This document shows positions 15,690-24,870 of a stretch of DNA of 64,000 nucleotides, in pieces. The position numbers and the translations under genes were made by a program. This DNA comes from Algoriphagus iocasae (GTDB lineage: Bacteria; Bacteroidota; Bacteroidia; Cytophagales; Cyclobacteriaceae): contig NZ_JACIJO010000005.1 of the NCBI RefSeq assembly GCF_014206875.1, positions 124,001 to 188,000 of the forward strand, in the 5' to 3' direction. The stretch's first letter is position 1; each line of letters starts with the position of its first letter. A model generated the notes under the pieces. That model saw only the letters and a program-made list of their open reading frames with translations, did no database searches and was not told the DNA's origin.

Positions 15690-18600
15690 TCAAAATAGAG
15701 CCGAAACTTGCATCCTTCCGACATGGACCAATCGATCCAGTCCTTGGGAATTCCGCCCTTCATAAACCAAATTCAATTGCAAACCCTCTCCTATTTTTTG
15801 AAGCCAGTTGAATGTCCAGGTCATGTTGGTTCCTGGCGTCAAAGCCTGCAGCATTTCATATCCTACAGGAGAATTAGACACTCCATTGTAATCAATTTGA
15901 ATTAATTTAAAATTACCGGTCAGAGTGGTTTTTATTGCTTTGGCAAATCTCAAATCCAACCCAATTTGATGCAATAAGGCTTTTTCATCGAATTCTAGGT
16001 TTGCTGTATTTTCTTTACCAGTAAAAGAATACGAAGCTGTAGTTCTGAAAAACGGTGTTGGCTGCCAAGCCAGTTCAGGACCAATAGAATTCTGATCAAT
16101 AGTATAATTTCTATTCTCCAAAAAGTCTGACCCTGAGATCCTTTTCCCAACTCCGGCCAACACTCTCAGAGAAGTACTTGGTGTGAAATTGAACCTCGTG
16201 TTTAATTTCCAGTCTTTTTGAATTAAATCTTCAAAGCCTCCAGATAGCAATTGCTTCAATTGTGAATCAAACAATGAAAGATCAAATCCATAAACCGCTG
16301 AGGCTCTATTGAAGAAAAATGACGTCCGGATTACCTGCCTCAATGATAAAATATCCTCCCGGTCAATATTTCCAATAAATGGATTGATCCTATCTCCAAA
16401 ATCCTCCGTCGTGACCTTTTTTTCAACACTCAAACTTGTGGTATTTGAAAACTTATGGAGAAAGCTTTGCAATCCGCCTCCTTCTTTCCAGGATTCCGGA
16501 AACCTTGCCTGAACTCTATAATTCAAAATACTGGTATAAGCCTGAACATAGGTATCAGTCGGCACAAAGACTTTGATATATTGTTTTTCCTCAGGATTAA
16601 TCGCCAAATAAAACTCGTTTAACTGCTGAACACCATCCCCATTATCATCCCGCCAAGTATGGGTTCCATCTCCATTTGGCGCTGGCAAAAAGACAAATTC
16701 CCGCTGAAGCTCTCGACCATTTCCAATCGCATAGCTGATTTCGTTTCTAATTGCATTTTTCCACAGACTACCTTGGTAATCCAATTTACCCATCACGGTA
16801 AGCTCAGATGCTAAATCCCGAAATAAATACTCAAGTTCACGATAGGTAAAAGTACTGCTGAGACTATGCTGTGTCCACTGCTTTCTAAAAGTAAAATTGG
16901 AAGTAAATGCTCTTGTGTCATTTTCAAATTTGCCCAAATAAGGAGCCCTATCCTCTCTCCAAGCTGCATCCGCTAAAAAAGAGGTTGACAGGGTATCATT
17001 ACTTTTCAGATATATGAGATGTTGCCTGAAATTCATTGCAGTACTGACTACAGAATCTTTTTCAGAATTAGTAAGGGAGTTTCTGTCAATTGAAAATTGG
17101 TAGCCTGGAATGACCCATTTACTTTGAAAAGAAACATCTCCTAGATATCTAACCCAATCCGTTTCCAAGCTATCTTTTTGGCTTGCCAGTTTGAAAAACT
17201 CCTGCCTCAAATTAATTTTATTTCCAAGTTGTAAGTTCCAATTCGCGGTATGTTGCTGACCATTCAAGACATCTTTTCTATTCCTCAAGTAAAGCCTATA
17301 ATCAAAGCGATTAAAGAGATCCTTTTCCAAAGAAAATTGTGTCCGAAATAATTGTTCTTGTGCCGGAGACTGTAGGTCTTCTTGTTGCAATCCCCAATCT
17401 CTATCAAACTCGATATATCGAAAGCGATCGATAAAATTGAAATTTGTGGAGTTGTATTCTAGCTCTGTCTGACCTGAAAACACATACTCATCCAACCAAC
17501 TTAATTCCCGGTTTTCTGACTCTAATCCAATTTTCCAGCCTAAGCCTTGATTATTCTCATCATCTATGTCTGAAAAAAGATTTTTATCAAGAGAGGATAA
17601 AGCAAGTTCTGTATAAACCTTTTCATGCGAACCTATCTTAACCCTCGTGCCAGCTGTCACCATTCTTTTACTATCAGGAGTCGGTAGTTGGGTTAGAATT
17701 GAATAATCTGCTTGTGGCAAACCATTGATTCGAGGCACATATTCATAAACCGTTCCGTTCGCCAATTGGCTTTTTCGTCTATAGTCTCCATTTCCCTGAC
17801 CTACTTGAGAAAAAGACAAAGCAAAATGAGCTGTTTGAGGATCAGTAGAATATTCATAATAAACCAGAGGTTCACCAGTAGCATCAAAATCAGTGATTTT
17901 TTGATATAAAATGCGATTTTGATCGAAGGCAACACTGTCAATCCTCGGGATCAAAGCATTTTCTGTTTGATCTCCAACAGAGGACAAAAGTCTTAATTCA
18001 TCCTGACTGAAATCCGTGAATAAGGGTCGGTTTCTATTGTCTTTTTCCTGATAGTAATTGAGATATACATCCACTTTCCCATTTGTTTGAGAATGATTAG
18101 CACCCAAAATAGATCGGCTATAATTTCTTTCTGCATATTCAAAATCCACCCTTACACGAGAATATTGAGTAATCAGTACTTTAGGCGTAAATGTGATTTC
18201 TGCCTGATTGTAATCGATCACATAATCTGCATTAAATCCACGCTGCAGCTGTTTTCCATCCAAAAACACCCGCTCAGAATTTGCCATGATGATCACAAAT
18301 CTTTCATTCTGGGGACCTTGAATTCGGTAAGGACCTAAAACTCCTTCTAAAATCGGTAGCTGAATGGAAGCGAATTTCCCCTTTGCGATAGAAGCAAAAC
18401 CCTGAGAACTTGCAGTCCAGTTACCTTTCATTTTATAATTTGAAGTAAACTGGAGTCCCTGGACATTTTTATAATACCTCAAAAACTCAGACTCTCTTTG
18501 CTGAAGGACCACATCACCTGCAGACAGAGTGAAATCATCATTGTAAAGCTCAATTAATACATTGTCAAAATCCTGAATTTGTTGGGTATTTCCTTCAGGT

Positions 18601-19154
18601 TGAAAAGGCACATTTTGATCGGTAATACTGGCTCTGATTTTAAGATTATCGGAAATACTTCCTTCCAACTGAAGGTTCAGCGCAGAATTCACAAATACAT
18701 TTTGAGTATTCCCAAAGGATATACCCCGGGTCAAACTACCGGATTTATACAAATCTGTACTTGGAAAAAGTTCCTCCCTAAAATCAAATGTAGGTGACTC
18801 CAGCACTCTCGTTTCGCGAAAACGTGCCATCGAATCATAATCTGCGAGCAAGGTTCTTTTTGCCGCTGGTTGATCAAATCGGAGAATGAAAGTTTGGTAA
18901 CAAACCTGAACCGAATCGGGAATTGCACGCTCTCCAAAAATTATCTGAAGTTGATTGGTATTTAGATCGTATTGAAAAGGAAAGGAATTACCCTGTGAAT
19001 CTGAAACCCTAATGCTTTCTTCCAATACAGACAAAGAATCGATGAGTTTGGGTTGGGTAAAGTCTGTCGATTTTACCCAAAGGCATTTTTCCTGAGCTTG
19101 TGCAGACGCAAAAAAGCCAAGCAGTACAATCCAGAAAAAAGCCCAATTCCGCAT
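15690..19154 (-). CDS. Large envelope protein with a barrel-like C-terminal region
   Basis: A 1154-residue exported protein; the signal peptide ends near residue 20 (FASAQAQ). Residues about 130-270 hold a conserved-looking block (GSLTRGISFGNTQ, QPEGNTQQIQDFDNV, AGDVVLQQRESEF, YYKNVQGLQF) like segments in SprA-type gliding/T9SS proteins and other large Bacteroidota outer-membrane proteins. From about 330 on, alternating hydrophobic strands with aromatic ends (FRYIEFDRDWGLQQ, ATASYSFTG, end LFMQVSALF-like) suggest an outer-membrane beta-barrel with a terminal aromatic residue. An EF-hand-like DDNGDGVQQLNEF could bind calcium. Function unknown. It follows the kinase gene by 44 bases and probably shares its transcript. 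Confidence 0.75.
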   Translation of the reverse strand: MRNWAFFWIVLLGFFASAQAQEKCLWVKSTDFTQPKLIDSLSVLEESIRVSDSQGNSFPFQYDLNTNQLQIIFGERAIPDSVQVCYQTFILRFDQPAAKRTLLADYDSMARFRETRVLESPTFDFREELFPSTDLYKSGSLTRGISFGNTQNVFVNSALNLQLEGSISDNLKIRASITDQNVPFQPEGNTQQIQDFDNVLIELYNDDFTLSAGDVVLQQRESEFLRYYKNVQGLQFTSNYKMKGNWTASSQGFASIAKGKFASIQLPILEGVLGPYRIQGPQNERFVIIMANSERVFLDGKQLQRGFNADYVIDYNQAEITFTPKVLITQYSRVRVDFEYAERNYSRSILGANHSQTNGKVDVYLNYYQEKDNRNRPLFTDFSQDELRLLSSVGDQTENALIPRIDSVAFDQNRILYQKITDFDATGEPLVYYEYSTDPQTAHFALSFSQVGQGNGDYRRKSQLANGTVYEYVPRINGLPQADYSILTQLPTPDSKRMVTAGTRVKIGSHEKVYTELALSSLDKNLFSDIDDENNQGLGWKIGLESENRELSWLDEYVFSGQTELEYNSTNFNFIDRFRYIEFDRDWGLQQEDLQSPAQEQLFRTQFSLEKDLFNRFDYRLYLRNRKDVLNGQQHTANWNLQLGNKINLRQEFFKLASQKDSLETDWVRYLGDVSFQSKWVIPGYQFSIDRNSLTNSEKDSVVSTAMNFRQHLIYLKSNDTLSTSFLADAAWREDRAPYLGKFENDTRAFTSNFTFRKQWTQHSLSSTFTYRELEYLFRDLASELTVMGKLDYQGSLWKNAIRNEISYAIGNGRELQREFVFLPAPNGDGTHTWRDDNGDGVQQLNEFYLAINPEEKQYIKVFVPTDTYVQAYTSILNYRVQARFPESWKEGGGLQSFLHKFSNTTSLSVEKKVTTEDFGDRINPFIGNIDREDILSLRQVIRTSFFFNRASAVYGFDLSLFDSQLKQLLSGGFEDLIQKDWKLNTRFNFTPSTSLRVLAGVGKRISGSDFLENRNYTIDQNSIGPELAWQPTPFFRTTASYSFTGKENTANLEFDEKALLHQIGLDLRFAKAIKTTLTGNFKLIQIDYNGVSNSPVGYEMLQALTPGTNMTWTFNWLQKIGEGLQLNLVYEGRNSQGLDRLVHVGRMQVSALF

Positions 19155-19198
19155 GTTTAAGATGAAAGCCCTTTTTCTCCTAAGGTAAAAAAAGAAAA

Positions 19199-22100
19199 TT
19201 ATTCGAGTAGTGGGAAGGTGAGGTAAAAGGTAGTTCCAACGTTCATTTCGGTTTCAAACCAGATTTTACCGCCGGCAGTTTCTACTCCACTTTTTGCGAT
19301 AGCCAAGCCGAGACCGGAACCTTGACTTTTGGTACTGAAATTTGGAATGAAAATCTTATCCCTCAATTCGGGCGGAATTCCGTTTCCATTATCAGTGATT
19401 TCCAAAAACACCGCCTGGTCACTCATCCAAAGCCAAATTCTTATTTCTGGTTTTTTATCGCCTTCCACGGCCTGCACTCCATTAATGATCAGGTTTGAAA
19501 TAACTCTACCGAAAAGCTTATCATCTCCAATGATGGGAATATTATCAGTATAGGAATCGTCTTTGAAATAGAGATTCAAACGCTCGTCATTTTTAAACAA
19601 CTCCAAAACCTGATTCAAAACGTCTTTGAAATTCATCAAGTCATTTTTAGGCAAAGGCATTTTTGCAAAAGTCGAAAATGAAGAAGCAATGCCACTCAGT
19701 GCATCCACTTGGTGAATCAATGTTTCCAAAGACTTTTTAAGCCTCTCATGATCATCCAATTGGCCAGCACCTTGGAGCCTCAATAAATGCTGCAAAGTCA
19801 GCTTCATTGGCGTCAAAGGATTCTTTATTTCATGAGCAACCTGCTTTGCCATTTCTCGCCAGGCAGATTCTTTTTCTGTAGATGCCAGCACTTTCTTACT
19901 GGATTCCAGCTTGAAAAGCATGTTGTTGTATTCATTCACCAGCAAACCGATTTCGTCTTTGGATCCCCAATACATCGGTTCATTATTTTCTAGGTTGGTG
20001 GACTTGAGTTTTTGGGTCAATAACTTAAATGGAAATGTCAGGTTCTTCGAAACGAAATAAGAAACAATCAAGAAGAGAATGAAAATCACCACAAATGCAT
20101 TGAAGATGTTGCTCAACACATCCGAAATCAGTGAATTTAACTCAGCCTCTGATTCAAAAAACGGAACTGCCAGGATTCCCAAGTTCCTTTGACTATTGGA
20201 GGACGGAATTGCCAAATACACTGACTTATACAATAACTTACCAATTCTCTCCTCAGCTAGAAACTGATTTTGGTTCATTTCCTCGATCTCAGAAATCGCA
20301 GCCGGATTGATCCAGTTGGAAAGAATTTTTTTATCGAAAATATTGGGTCTATTGGAAGCTTCCAGTTTCCCCCCATCCGCATAAATATGAAGATCGGACG
20401 CTATCGTATTCGCCAGATTATTTACTTCTTCATTGATGACATCCTGGTCTACTTCCTCTGCATTTTGATTATTTAGAAAACTGCTCAAATTGCCTCGGAT
20501 CAAATTTGCTTTTTGGATGTATTGCCTATCCAAATCATCTCTATAACTGTTTGCCAATAGGCCAATCGTGATTATACTGATAATGATAATCGGAAAGAAG
20601 AATGCAAAATTCAGGTAAAGCTGAAGTTTGGTGGAATAATTAAATTCAAATGTCTTGTAACCTTTTAAAAACGTATTCACCAGAATGGTGAAAAAAGTCA
20701 GGAATACGAAGGCAACGAAGTAAAGTGAGATATTTCCAAAAAAATGGGAAAGGGTTTTATTTCGCGAAGAGATCACAATCAAATCTTCCCCATTAACGAT
20801 CCCAAAATGGTGAAAATTTCCTACATGAATTCCCTCCGTAAAAAATTTATTCTCACCAAATCTAGCTATCAACTGGGCCGATTGATAATTGAAACTACCA
20901 GTACTTCTCACCAATTCATTGCCTCGAAACACAGCATAATCATACCTCACTGGATCAAGCCTTTCAGAATATTTTTTATCCAAAAGCAATTTTGGGTATA
21001 CACTTGTAGGCTGAACTCTCAACTGATTTAACTCAAGAAAAATGGTCCCTTGGGCGGAGTTATCTTTTGTAAGGGGAACAAAAGCGATAAACTGGTTTCC
21101 GCTATTTCCATCATTTCCTCGAATGAAATATAAATCTTTGACACTAGTCGCATTGTCACTATTGATATATCTCAACCGCAGGTCATTGAGCTTTCCCAAA
21201 TCCAGCGGGCCTTGGAGTTGCTGACCAGAAGAGGAATAAATACCGACTTTTACCTCAAATTGATCGAAATAATTATCCAGGTAAATTTTTCTGATTTTGG
21301 TTTCGATAGGATCCTTAGAAAGCAGTGGATCTGCCATTCTGTTTTGGATAAATAAATCAGATTTGATTCTGGTGAAAATCTCGCTGAGAAAGAACTCAGT
21401 CATCACATCATTTTCGATCAGATTCTGATTGGCAAATCTTATTTTGGATTGTATTAATTGATTTTTTTCAGTCTGAAATGTACTGATACCGCAAATGCCA
21501 GCTGTGATTAAGCAAGCAAAGAAAAAGGTCAAAAAGGTGTCAAATCCTAGTTTAAAGACATTGCGGAATAGTTCGAATCGAATAACCAAGGCAATTAAGC
21601 CTAAGTGAATTCCCCAAACGACTGCTCCCCAGATACTGAAAAAGGAAATCAGAACAGCTACTGGAATTCCAATCAAGGCCAATCCTTTGAACAAACCCAT
21701 TTTGGATTTTGCCACTTCCAAAATCAAACTGATTAGCGTAAGCGACATCAAAACATAAATAGCTCCCCACAGAAATAGAATTAAAAAACTCAGCCCTTTA
21801 AACCAATCAAAGGACGGTATGGAAGTGATATCTAAAGCCCATTGGGAATTGGAAATTATATCCCTCGGTAAAATCCATATCATCCATAAGCCTATGGAAC
21901 TGATAAGTAGAATAATGGCTCCGAAGACTCGGATTTCACTTGTTTGTTGAAGGGATTTGATTTTCATTCTCATTTCCCTTGAAGCCAAATGTGAAATCAT
22001 CATCCCAAAAATGATCACAGCACAGAGGGTATTGAGAAGCAGATCCCCTAGACTGGGATTGAACCAAGAAGAGGCATAATTGCCGGGATCAAAAAGAGAA

Positions 22101-22903
22101 AGGTTCAGATAATTGCTCGGAAAATCCAAAAGCAGCATCACTAATCGAAAACCAACTAAAACCAATATTGCGTAGCCAATGGATTGCCACCTTTGTTTTT
22201 TCTTCCATTTATTGAGGACAAAATCCGAACTAAGAAGAAAATACAGCAAAAACACAGACGCGAAGAAAATAAGCATTGCTGGGTTTACAAGCCTATCCGC
22301 TGGTTGGTATCCAAACAAAAATTCAATGCCGAAAATCGGAATCCCTGCCGGGTTTTTAATTTGATAAGGCCCTTCTGAAGCTGTTGAAAAAAGTTGAAAT
22401 CTATTATTGCCAAAGATTTTTGGATTGGGGCCAGTCACCAAGTAATCATTCTCAATATTCCCTGGGAAAATCAATCTTAACGCCTGAACCATTAGAAATG
22501 GAGAACCATTGCGGCTGACCTGTCTGGTTTTAATTAGAATAGTACCAAAAGGATCTTCTATTAATTGGTATTCTTTATCCTGATCTATCTGTTCAAAATC
22601 AAATGAAAAAGTAAAATCAGACCAATAAAGTAAGTCTCGCTCTTGGTTTAGGATAAAAAATGGATGGTTATGTTGTGAGGCACCTAGACTCGTAAATGAA
22701 ATAGAATCGGTAGATTTGACATTCATAATAATCTGGATAAAATCCTCATCAAACTCACGATCTACTTTCTGGATTTTTTCCTGAAGAATTTCCAAATACC
22801 TTTCCTCATCGCTTTTTTGAAAGAAAAAGAAATTCAATACTAAAACAGCAAGGAGAGAGAAAACACTGACCAAGATGATCAGCCTTCGGGATTCATAGCT
22901 CAT
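19199..22903 (-). CDS. NtrY-like membrane histidine kinase
   Basis: A 1234-residue sensor kinase. An N-terminal anchor and periplasmic region are followed by a cluster of seven or so membrane helices (about 205-460), a second large periplasmic domain (about 480-730), another helix pair, a further extracytoplasmic part and a last helix leading into a HAMP-like region. The catalytic end has phospho-acceptor H1024 (AHEIKNP), N box NLIINGVQA, DNGNG near 1172 and GSGLGLAI near 1197. Soluble and membrane parts are far longer than in usual NtrY. No response regulator is adjacent; the next gene is a barrel-like envelope protein. Envelope or lipid state is a plausible but unproven signal. Confidence 0.88.
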   Translation of the reverse strand: MSYESRRLIILVSVFSLLAVLVLNFFFFQKSDEERYLEILQEKIQKVDREFDEDFIQIIMNVKSTDSISFTSLGASQHNHPFFILNQERDLLYWSDFTFSFDFEQIDQDKEYQLIEDPFGTILIKTRQVSRNGSPFLMVQALRLIFPGNIENDYLVTGPNPKIFGNNRFQLFSTASEGPYQIKNPAGIPIFGIEFLFGYQPADRLVNPAMLIFFASVFLLYFLLSSDFVLNKWKKKQRWQSIGYAILVLVGFRLVMLLLDFPSNYLNLSLFDPGNYASSWFNPSLGDLLLNTLCAVIIFGMMISHLASREMRMKIKSLQQTSEIRVFGAIILLISSIGLWMIWILPRDIISNSQWALDITSIPSFDWFKGLSFLILFLWGAIYVLMSLTLISLILEVAKSKMGLFKGLALIGIPVAVLISFFSIWGAVVWGIHLGLIALVIRFELFRNVFKLGFDTFLTFFFACLITAGICGISTFQTEKNQLIQSKIRFANQNLIENDVMTEFFLSEIFTRIKSDLFIQNRMADPLLSKDPIETKIRKIYLDNYFDQFEVKVGIYSSSGQQLQGPLDLGKLNDLRLRYINSDNATSVKDLYFIRGNDGNSGNQFIAFVPLTKDNSAQGTIFLELNQLRVQPTSVYPKLLLDKKYSERLDPVRYDYAVFRGNELVRSTGSFNYQSAQLIARFGENKFFTEGIHVGNFHHFGIVNGEDLIVISSRNKTLSHFFGNISLYFVAFVFLTFFTILVNTFLKGYKTFEFNYSTKLQLYLNFAFFFPIIIISIITIGLLANSYRDDLDRQYIQKANLIRGNLSSFLNNQNAEEVDQDVINEEVNNLANTIASDLHIYADGGKLEASNRPNIFDKKILSNWINPAAISEIEEMNQNQFLAEERIGKLLYKSVYLAIPSSNSQRNLGILAVPFFESEAELNSLISDVLSNIFNAFVVIFILFLIVSYFVSKNLTFPFKLLTQKLKSTNLENNEPMYWGSKDEIGLLVNEYNNMLFKLESSKKVLASTEKESAWREMAKQVAHEIKNPLTPMKLTLQHLLRLQGAGQLDDHERLKKSLETLIHQVDALSGIASSFSTFAKMPLPKNDLMNFKDVLNQVLELFKNDERLNLYFKDDSYTDNIPIIGDDKLFGRVISNLIINGVQAVEGDKKPEIRIWLWMSDQAVFLEITDNGNGIPPELRDKIFIPNFSTKSQGSGLGLAIAKSGVETAGGKIWFETEMNVGTTFYLTFPLLE

Positions 22904-22919
22904 TTAGGCTAAAAATAAA

Positions 22920-22950
22920 AAAAGCAAAGCCTGTATCAAACTTTGCTTTT
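22920..22950 (-). terminator. Terminator of the respiratory cluster
   Basis: AAAAGCAAAG / CTTTGCTTTT with an 11-base loop, just after the last small gene of the oxidase cluster and before the kinase ATG. Confidence 0.8.
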
Positions 22951-22959
22951 CAATATGCA

Positions 22960-23211
22960 TCAATGAAATGAAAGTTTTGCCTTTTTCTTTTTGGCAGCTC
23001 TGTACCAAAAGAACCCAATGACCATGGCCATCAAATAAGGCATCACAAATAAATAGAGAATCCCTGCATTCAGACCTGCACCTATACTCGTATCGCCATT
23101 TGCCACATTATTTTCTACAGAAGCGCGGCACATTGCACATTGTGCAAATGTATTGACTTGAGTGATCAAGAAAAGGGCTAAAGCCAAGGATATTTTAAAC
23201 AAACGGTTCAT
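22960..23211 (-). CDS. Small membrane protein with a CxxC motif
   Basis: An 83-residue protein with a signal peptide (ends near TFAQ), then CAMC, a polar linker (VENNVANGDTSIGAGLNAGI), one membrane helix (LYLFVMPYLMAMVIGFFWY) and a basic tail. The cysteine pair faces the periplasm and could bind copper or heme or take part in thiol exchange. It closes the oxidase cluster, 31 bases after the DUF420 gene and before a terminator, so an assembly role is likely though unproven. The same small gene is commonly found beside oxidase genes in Bacteroidota. Confidence 0.75.
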   Translation of the reverse strand: MNRLFKISLALALFLITQVNTFAQCAMCRASVENNVANGDTSIGAGLNAGILYLFVMPYLMAMVIGFFWYRAAKKKKAKLSFH

Positions 23212-23242
23212 ATCTCAATTTACGTAATTAAACTTTGTCAGT

Positions 23243-23797
23243 TTAGTGTAAATAATAGGGACTGATCATTAAATAGACAATAACGCCTGTGATGGTCACA
23301 TATAACCAGATCGGATAGGCAAATTTAACCAGTTTTCTGTGTTTTTCACGCTGATCTGTATATCCGTAATAATAGGCAAACAAAATCGGGAACAAGGCTA
23401 TGGCTGCAAATGCAATATGGGTTAGCAGCAACACGTAATAAACAGGCCTAATCCAACCTTCCCCTCCAAAACTTGTGCTTTCTGCAGCGCCATGATACAC
23501 GACGTAGGAAACAAGGAAAATAGCTCCCAACACAAATGCAACACTCATAGAAGTCTTGTGGTAGGTTATGTTTTTCTGTTTAATAAAATACAAACCACTC
23601 AGCAAAGCAATCGTAGCAGCTGAATTAATTACAGCATTCAAATGAGGTAAAAAGTAAACCCAATCGCTTCCTACATTTACTTTTGCAGGCATAAATAACA
23701 AAACAGCAACTGCAACCGGAATAATCACAGAGATAGCAACAATCCAGTTTTTAACTTTTTTCTCGTCCTGAAGTAAGGTTGATTTATTGGTTTCCAT
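23243..23797 (-). CDS. DUF420 membrane protein, oxidase-associated
   Basis: A 184-residue protein with five hydrophobic segments and the DUF420 pattern: FLPHLNAVINSAATIALLSG, YHKTSMSVAFVLGAIFLVSYVVYHG, YYVLLLTHIAFAAIALP-like and HRKLVKFAYPIWLYVTITGVIVY. DUF420 proteins occur next to heme-copper oxidase genes and include the Staphylococcus CtaM type needed to make aa3 oxidase active. The several histidines within membrane segments suggest heme or metal binding. It overlaps the Sco gene by 14 bases. Confidence 0.85.
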   Translation of the reverse strand: METNKSTLLQDEKKVKNWIVAISVIIPVAVAVLLFMPAKVNVGSDWVYFLPHLNAVINSAATIALLSGLYFIKQKNITYHKTSMSVAFVLGAIFLVSYVVYHGAAESTSFGGEGWIRPVYYVLLLTHIAFAAIALFPILFAYYYGYTDQREKHRKLVKFAYPIWLYVTITGVIVYLMISPYYLH

Positions 23798-24452
23798 AAA
23801 GTAAAATCTTTGTCTCTAACATTAACAAATCCACATCCTCTCTGTTCGTACCGCTGTAATATCCTCTTATTCTCCCCTGCTCATCTACCAGTGTGAATTT
23901 GTCACTATGAACAAAATTATCCGGGATTCCTTGGCCATCTAAAGCAGGAATCACGAATCCACAACGGGCCAATTCGTAAGTCGTCAATTTATCGCCAGAT
24001 AGAAAATCCCATTTCCCTGATTCAGCATGATGCCTTTCAGCATACTCTTTTAGAATTTCCGGCGTATCGAATTCCGGATCAATACTGATCGAAAGAATTT
24101 GAACTCTTGGCTCATCACGAAACATGTCATTCACCCGCTCCATCTCTTCTGACATCACTGGGCAAATACTTGGGCATGAAGTAAAGAAGAAATCAACTAT
24201 TGTGATTTTACCTTCCATATCCGCTTTGCCGGCCGGTTGCCCATCCTGATTTATAAAAGTAAAATCCGGGATATAATGTTGTGTAGTGTCAGAGACTGCA
24301 CATTCTTTAAATGGGTTTTGCGTCCCTTTCTGATAATAAATCGGGATATCATAGGTATTGGAACCAAATCCCTTTAGAAACATGAATATGAGGACTGGTA
24401 TCAATAAGATACATACCAAGACCATTCCCTGTAAAATCCGTATTCCTCTCAT
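23784..24452 (-). CDS. Sco1/SenC family copper chaperone
   Basis: A 222-residue membrane-anchored thioredoxin-fold protein that delivers copper to the CuA site of oxidase subunit II. It has an N-terminal helix (MVLVCILLIPVLIFMFL) and the copper ligands C93 and C97 (TSCPSICP) with H182 (FVHSDKF). The ATG at 24452 is chosen; the frame extends to a TTG at 24467, but that lies inside the terminator hairpin. It is the first gene after that terminator, so it may be expressed less than the oxidase genes or from a separate promoter. Confidence 0.92.
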   Translation of the reverse strand: MRGIRILQGMVLVCILLIPVLIFMFLKGFGSNTYDIPIYYQKGTQNPFKECAVSDTTQHYIPDFTFINQDGQPAGKADMEGKITIVDFFFTSCPSICPVMSEEMERVNDMFRDEPRVQILSISIDPEFDTPEILKEYAERHHAESGKWDFLSGDKLTTYELARCGFVIPALDGQGIPDNFVHSDKFTLVDEQGRIRGYYSGTNREDVDLLMLETKILLYGNQ

Positions 24453-24465
24453 AATAAATCTTAAC

Positions 24466-24508
24466 AAAAAAGAAGGTTGAAGTGTCTCTCTTCAACCTGC
24501 CTTTTTTC
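24466..24508 (-). terminator. Strong hairpin between subunit IV and Sco genes
   Basis: On the minus strand a nine-base stem AGGTTGAAG / CTTCAACCT is extended by A6 and T6 tracts. It should end or attenuate the act-cox transcript before the Sco gene. Confidence 0.85.
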
Positions 24509-24521
24509 TGTTTTTTTTATT

Positions 24522-24851
24522 TTACCAGCGCATCAGGAATATCTCAGATCCCTCTTTTGCCAAGGCAATTAAAAGCCAAATCAAGAAAATCAATGGCACA
24601 ATGATCGAATAAAATAATGGTTTCACTTCATCACCAAGGTGCATAAACTCAAGCATGATGTATCTAGCTTTCCAAATGGTCAAAGCAATGAATAGAAAAT
24701 AAAGGATTAGTCCTCTATCCATGGTAAATGCCATGATGAATTCTGCTACAGTGATAGCTAAAAGAATTCCGGCAGTTTTCCAGATCTTTTTGATTTTCTC
24801 TTCGTTCCGAGGATAAACCTCCAGGGTCGATTTATTTTGTTGAATTTCCAT
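24522..24851 (-). CDS. Cytochrome c oxidase subunit IV family protein
   Basis: A 109-residue protein with three membrane helices (about 27-43, 45-62 and 83-100), the form of prokaryotic oxidase subunit IV. LEFMHLGDEVKPLFYSIIVPLIFLIWLL is typical of the third-helix region. It stabilises the oxidase core and has no redox centre. It follows subunit III by 19 bases and ends just before a strong terminator. Confidence 0.88.
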   Translation of the reverse strand: MEIQQNKSTLEVYPRNEEKIKKIWKTAGILLAITVAEFIMAFTMDRGLILYFLFIALTIWKARYIMLEFMHLGDEVKPLFYSIIVPLIFLIWLLIALAKEGSEIFLMRW

Positions 24852-24870
24852 AGTTTGAAAATTTTAAAGC

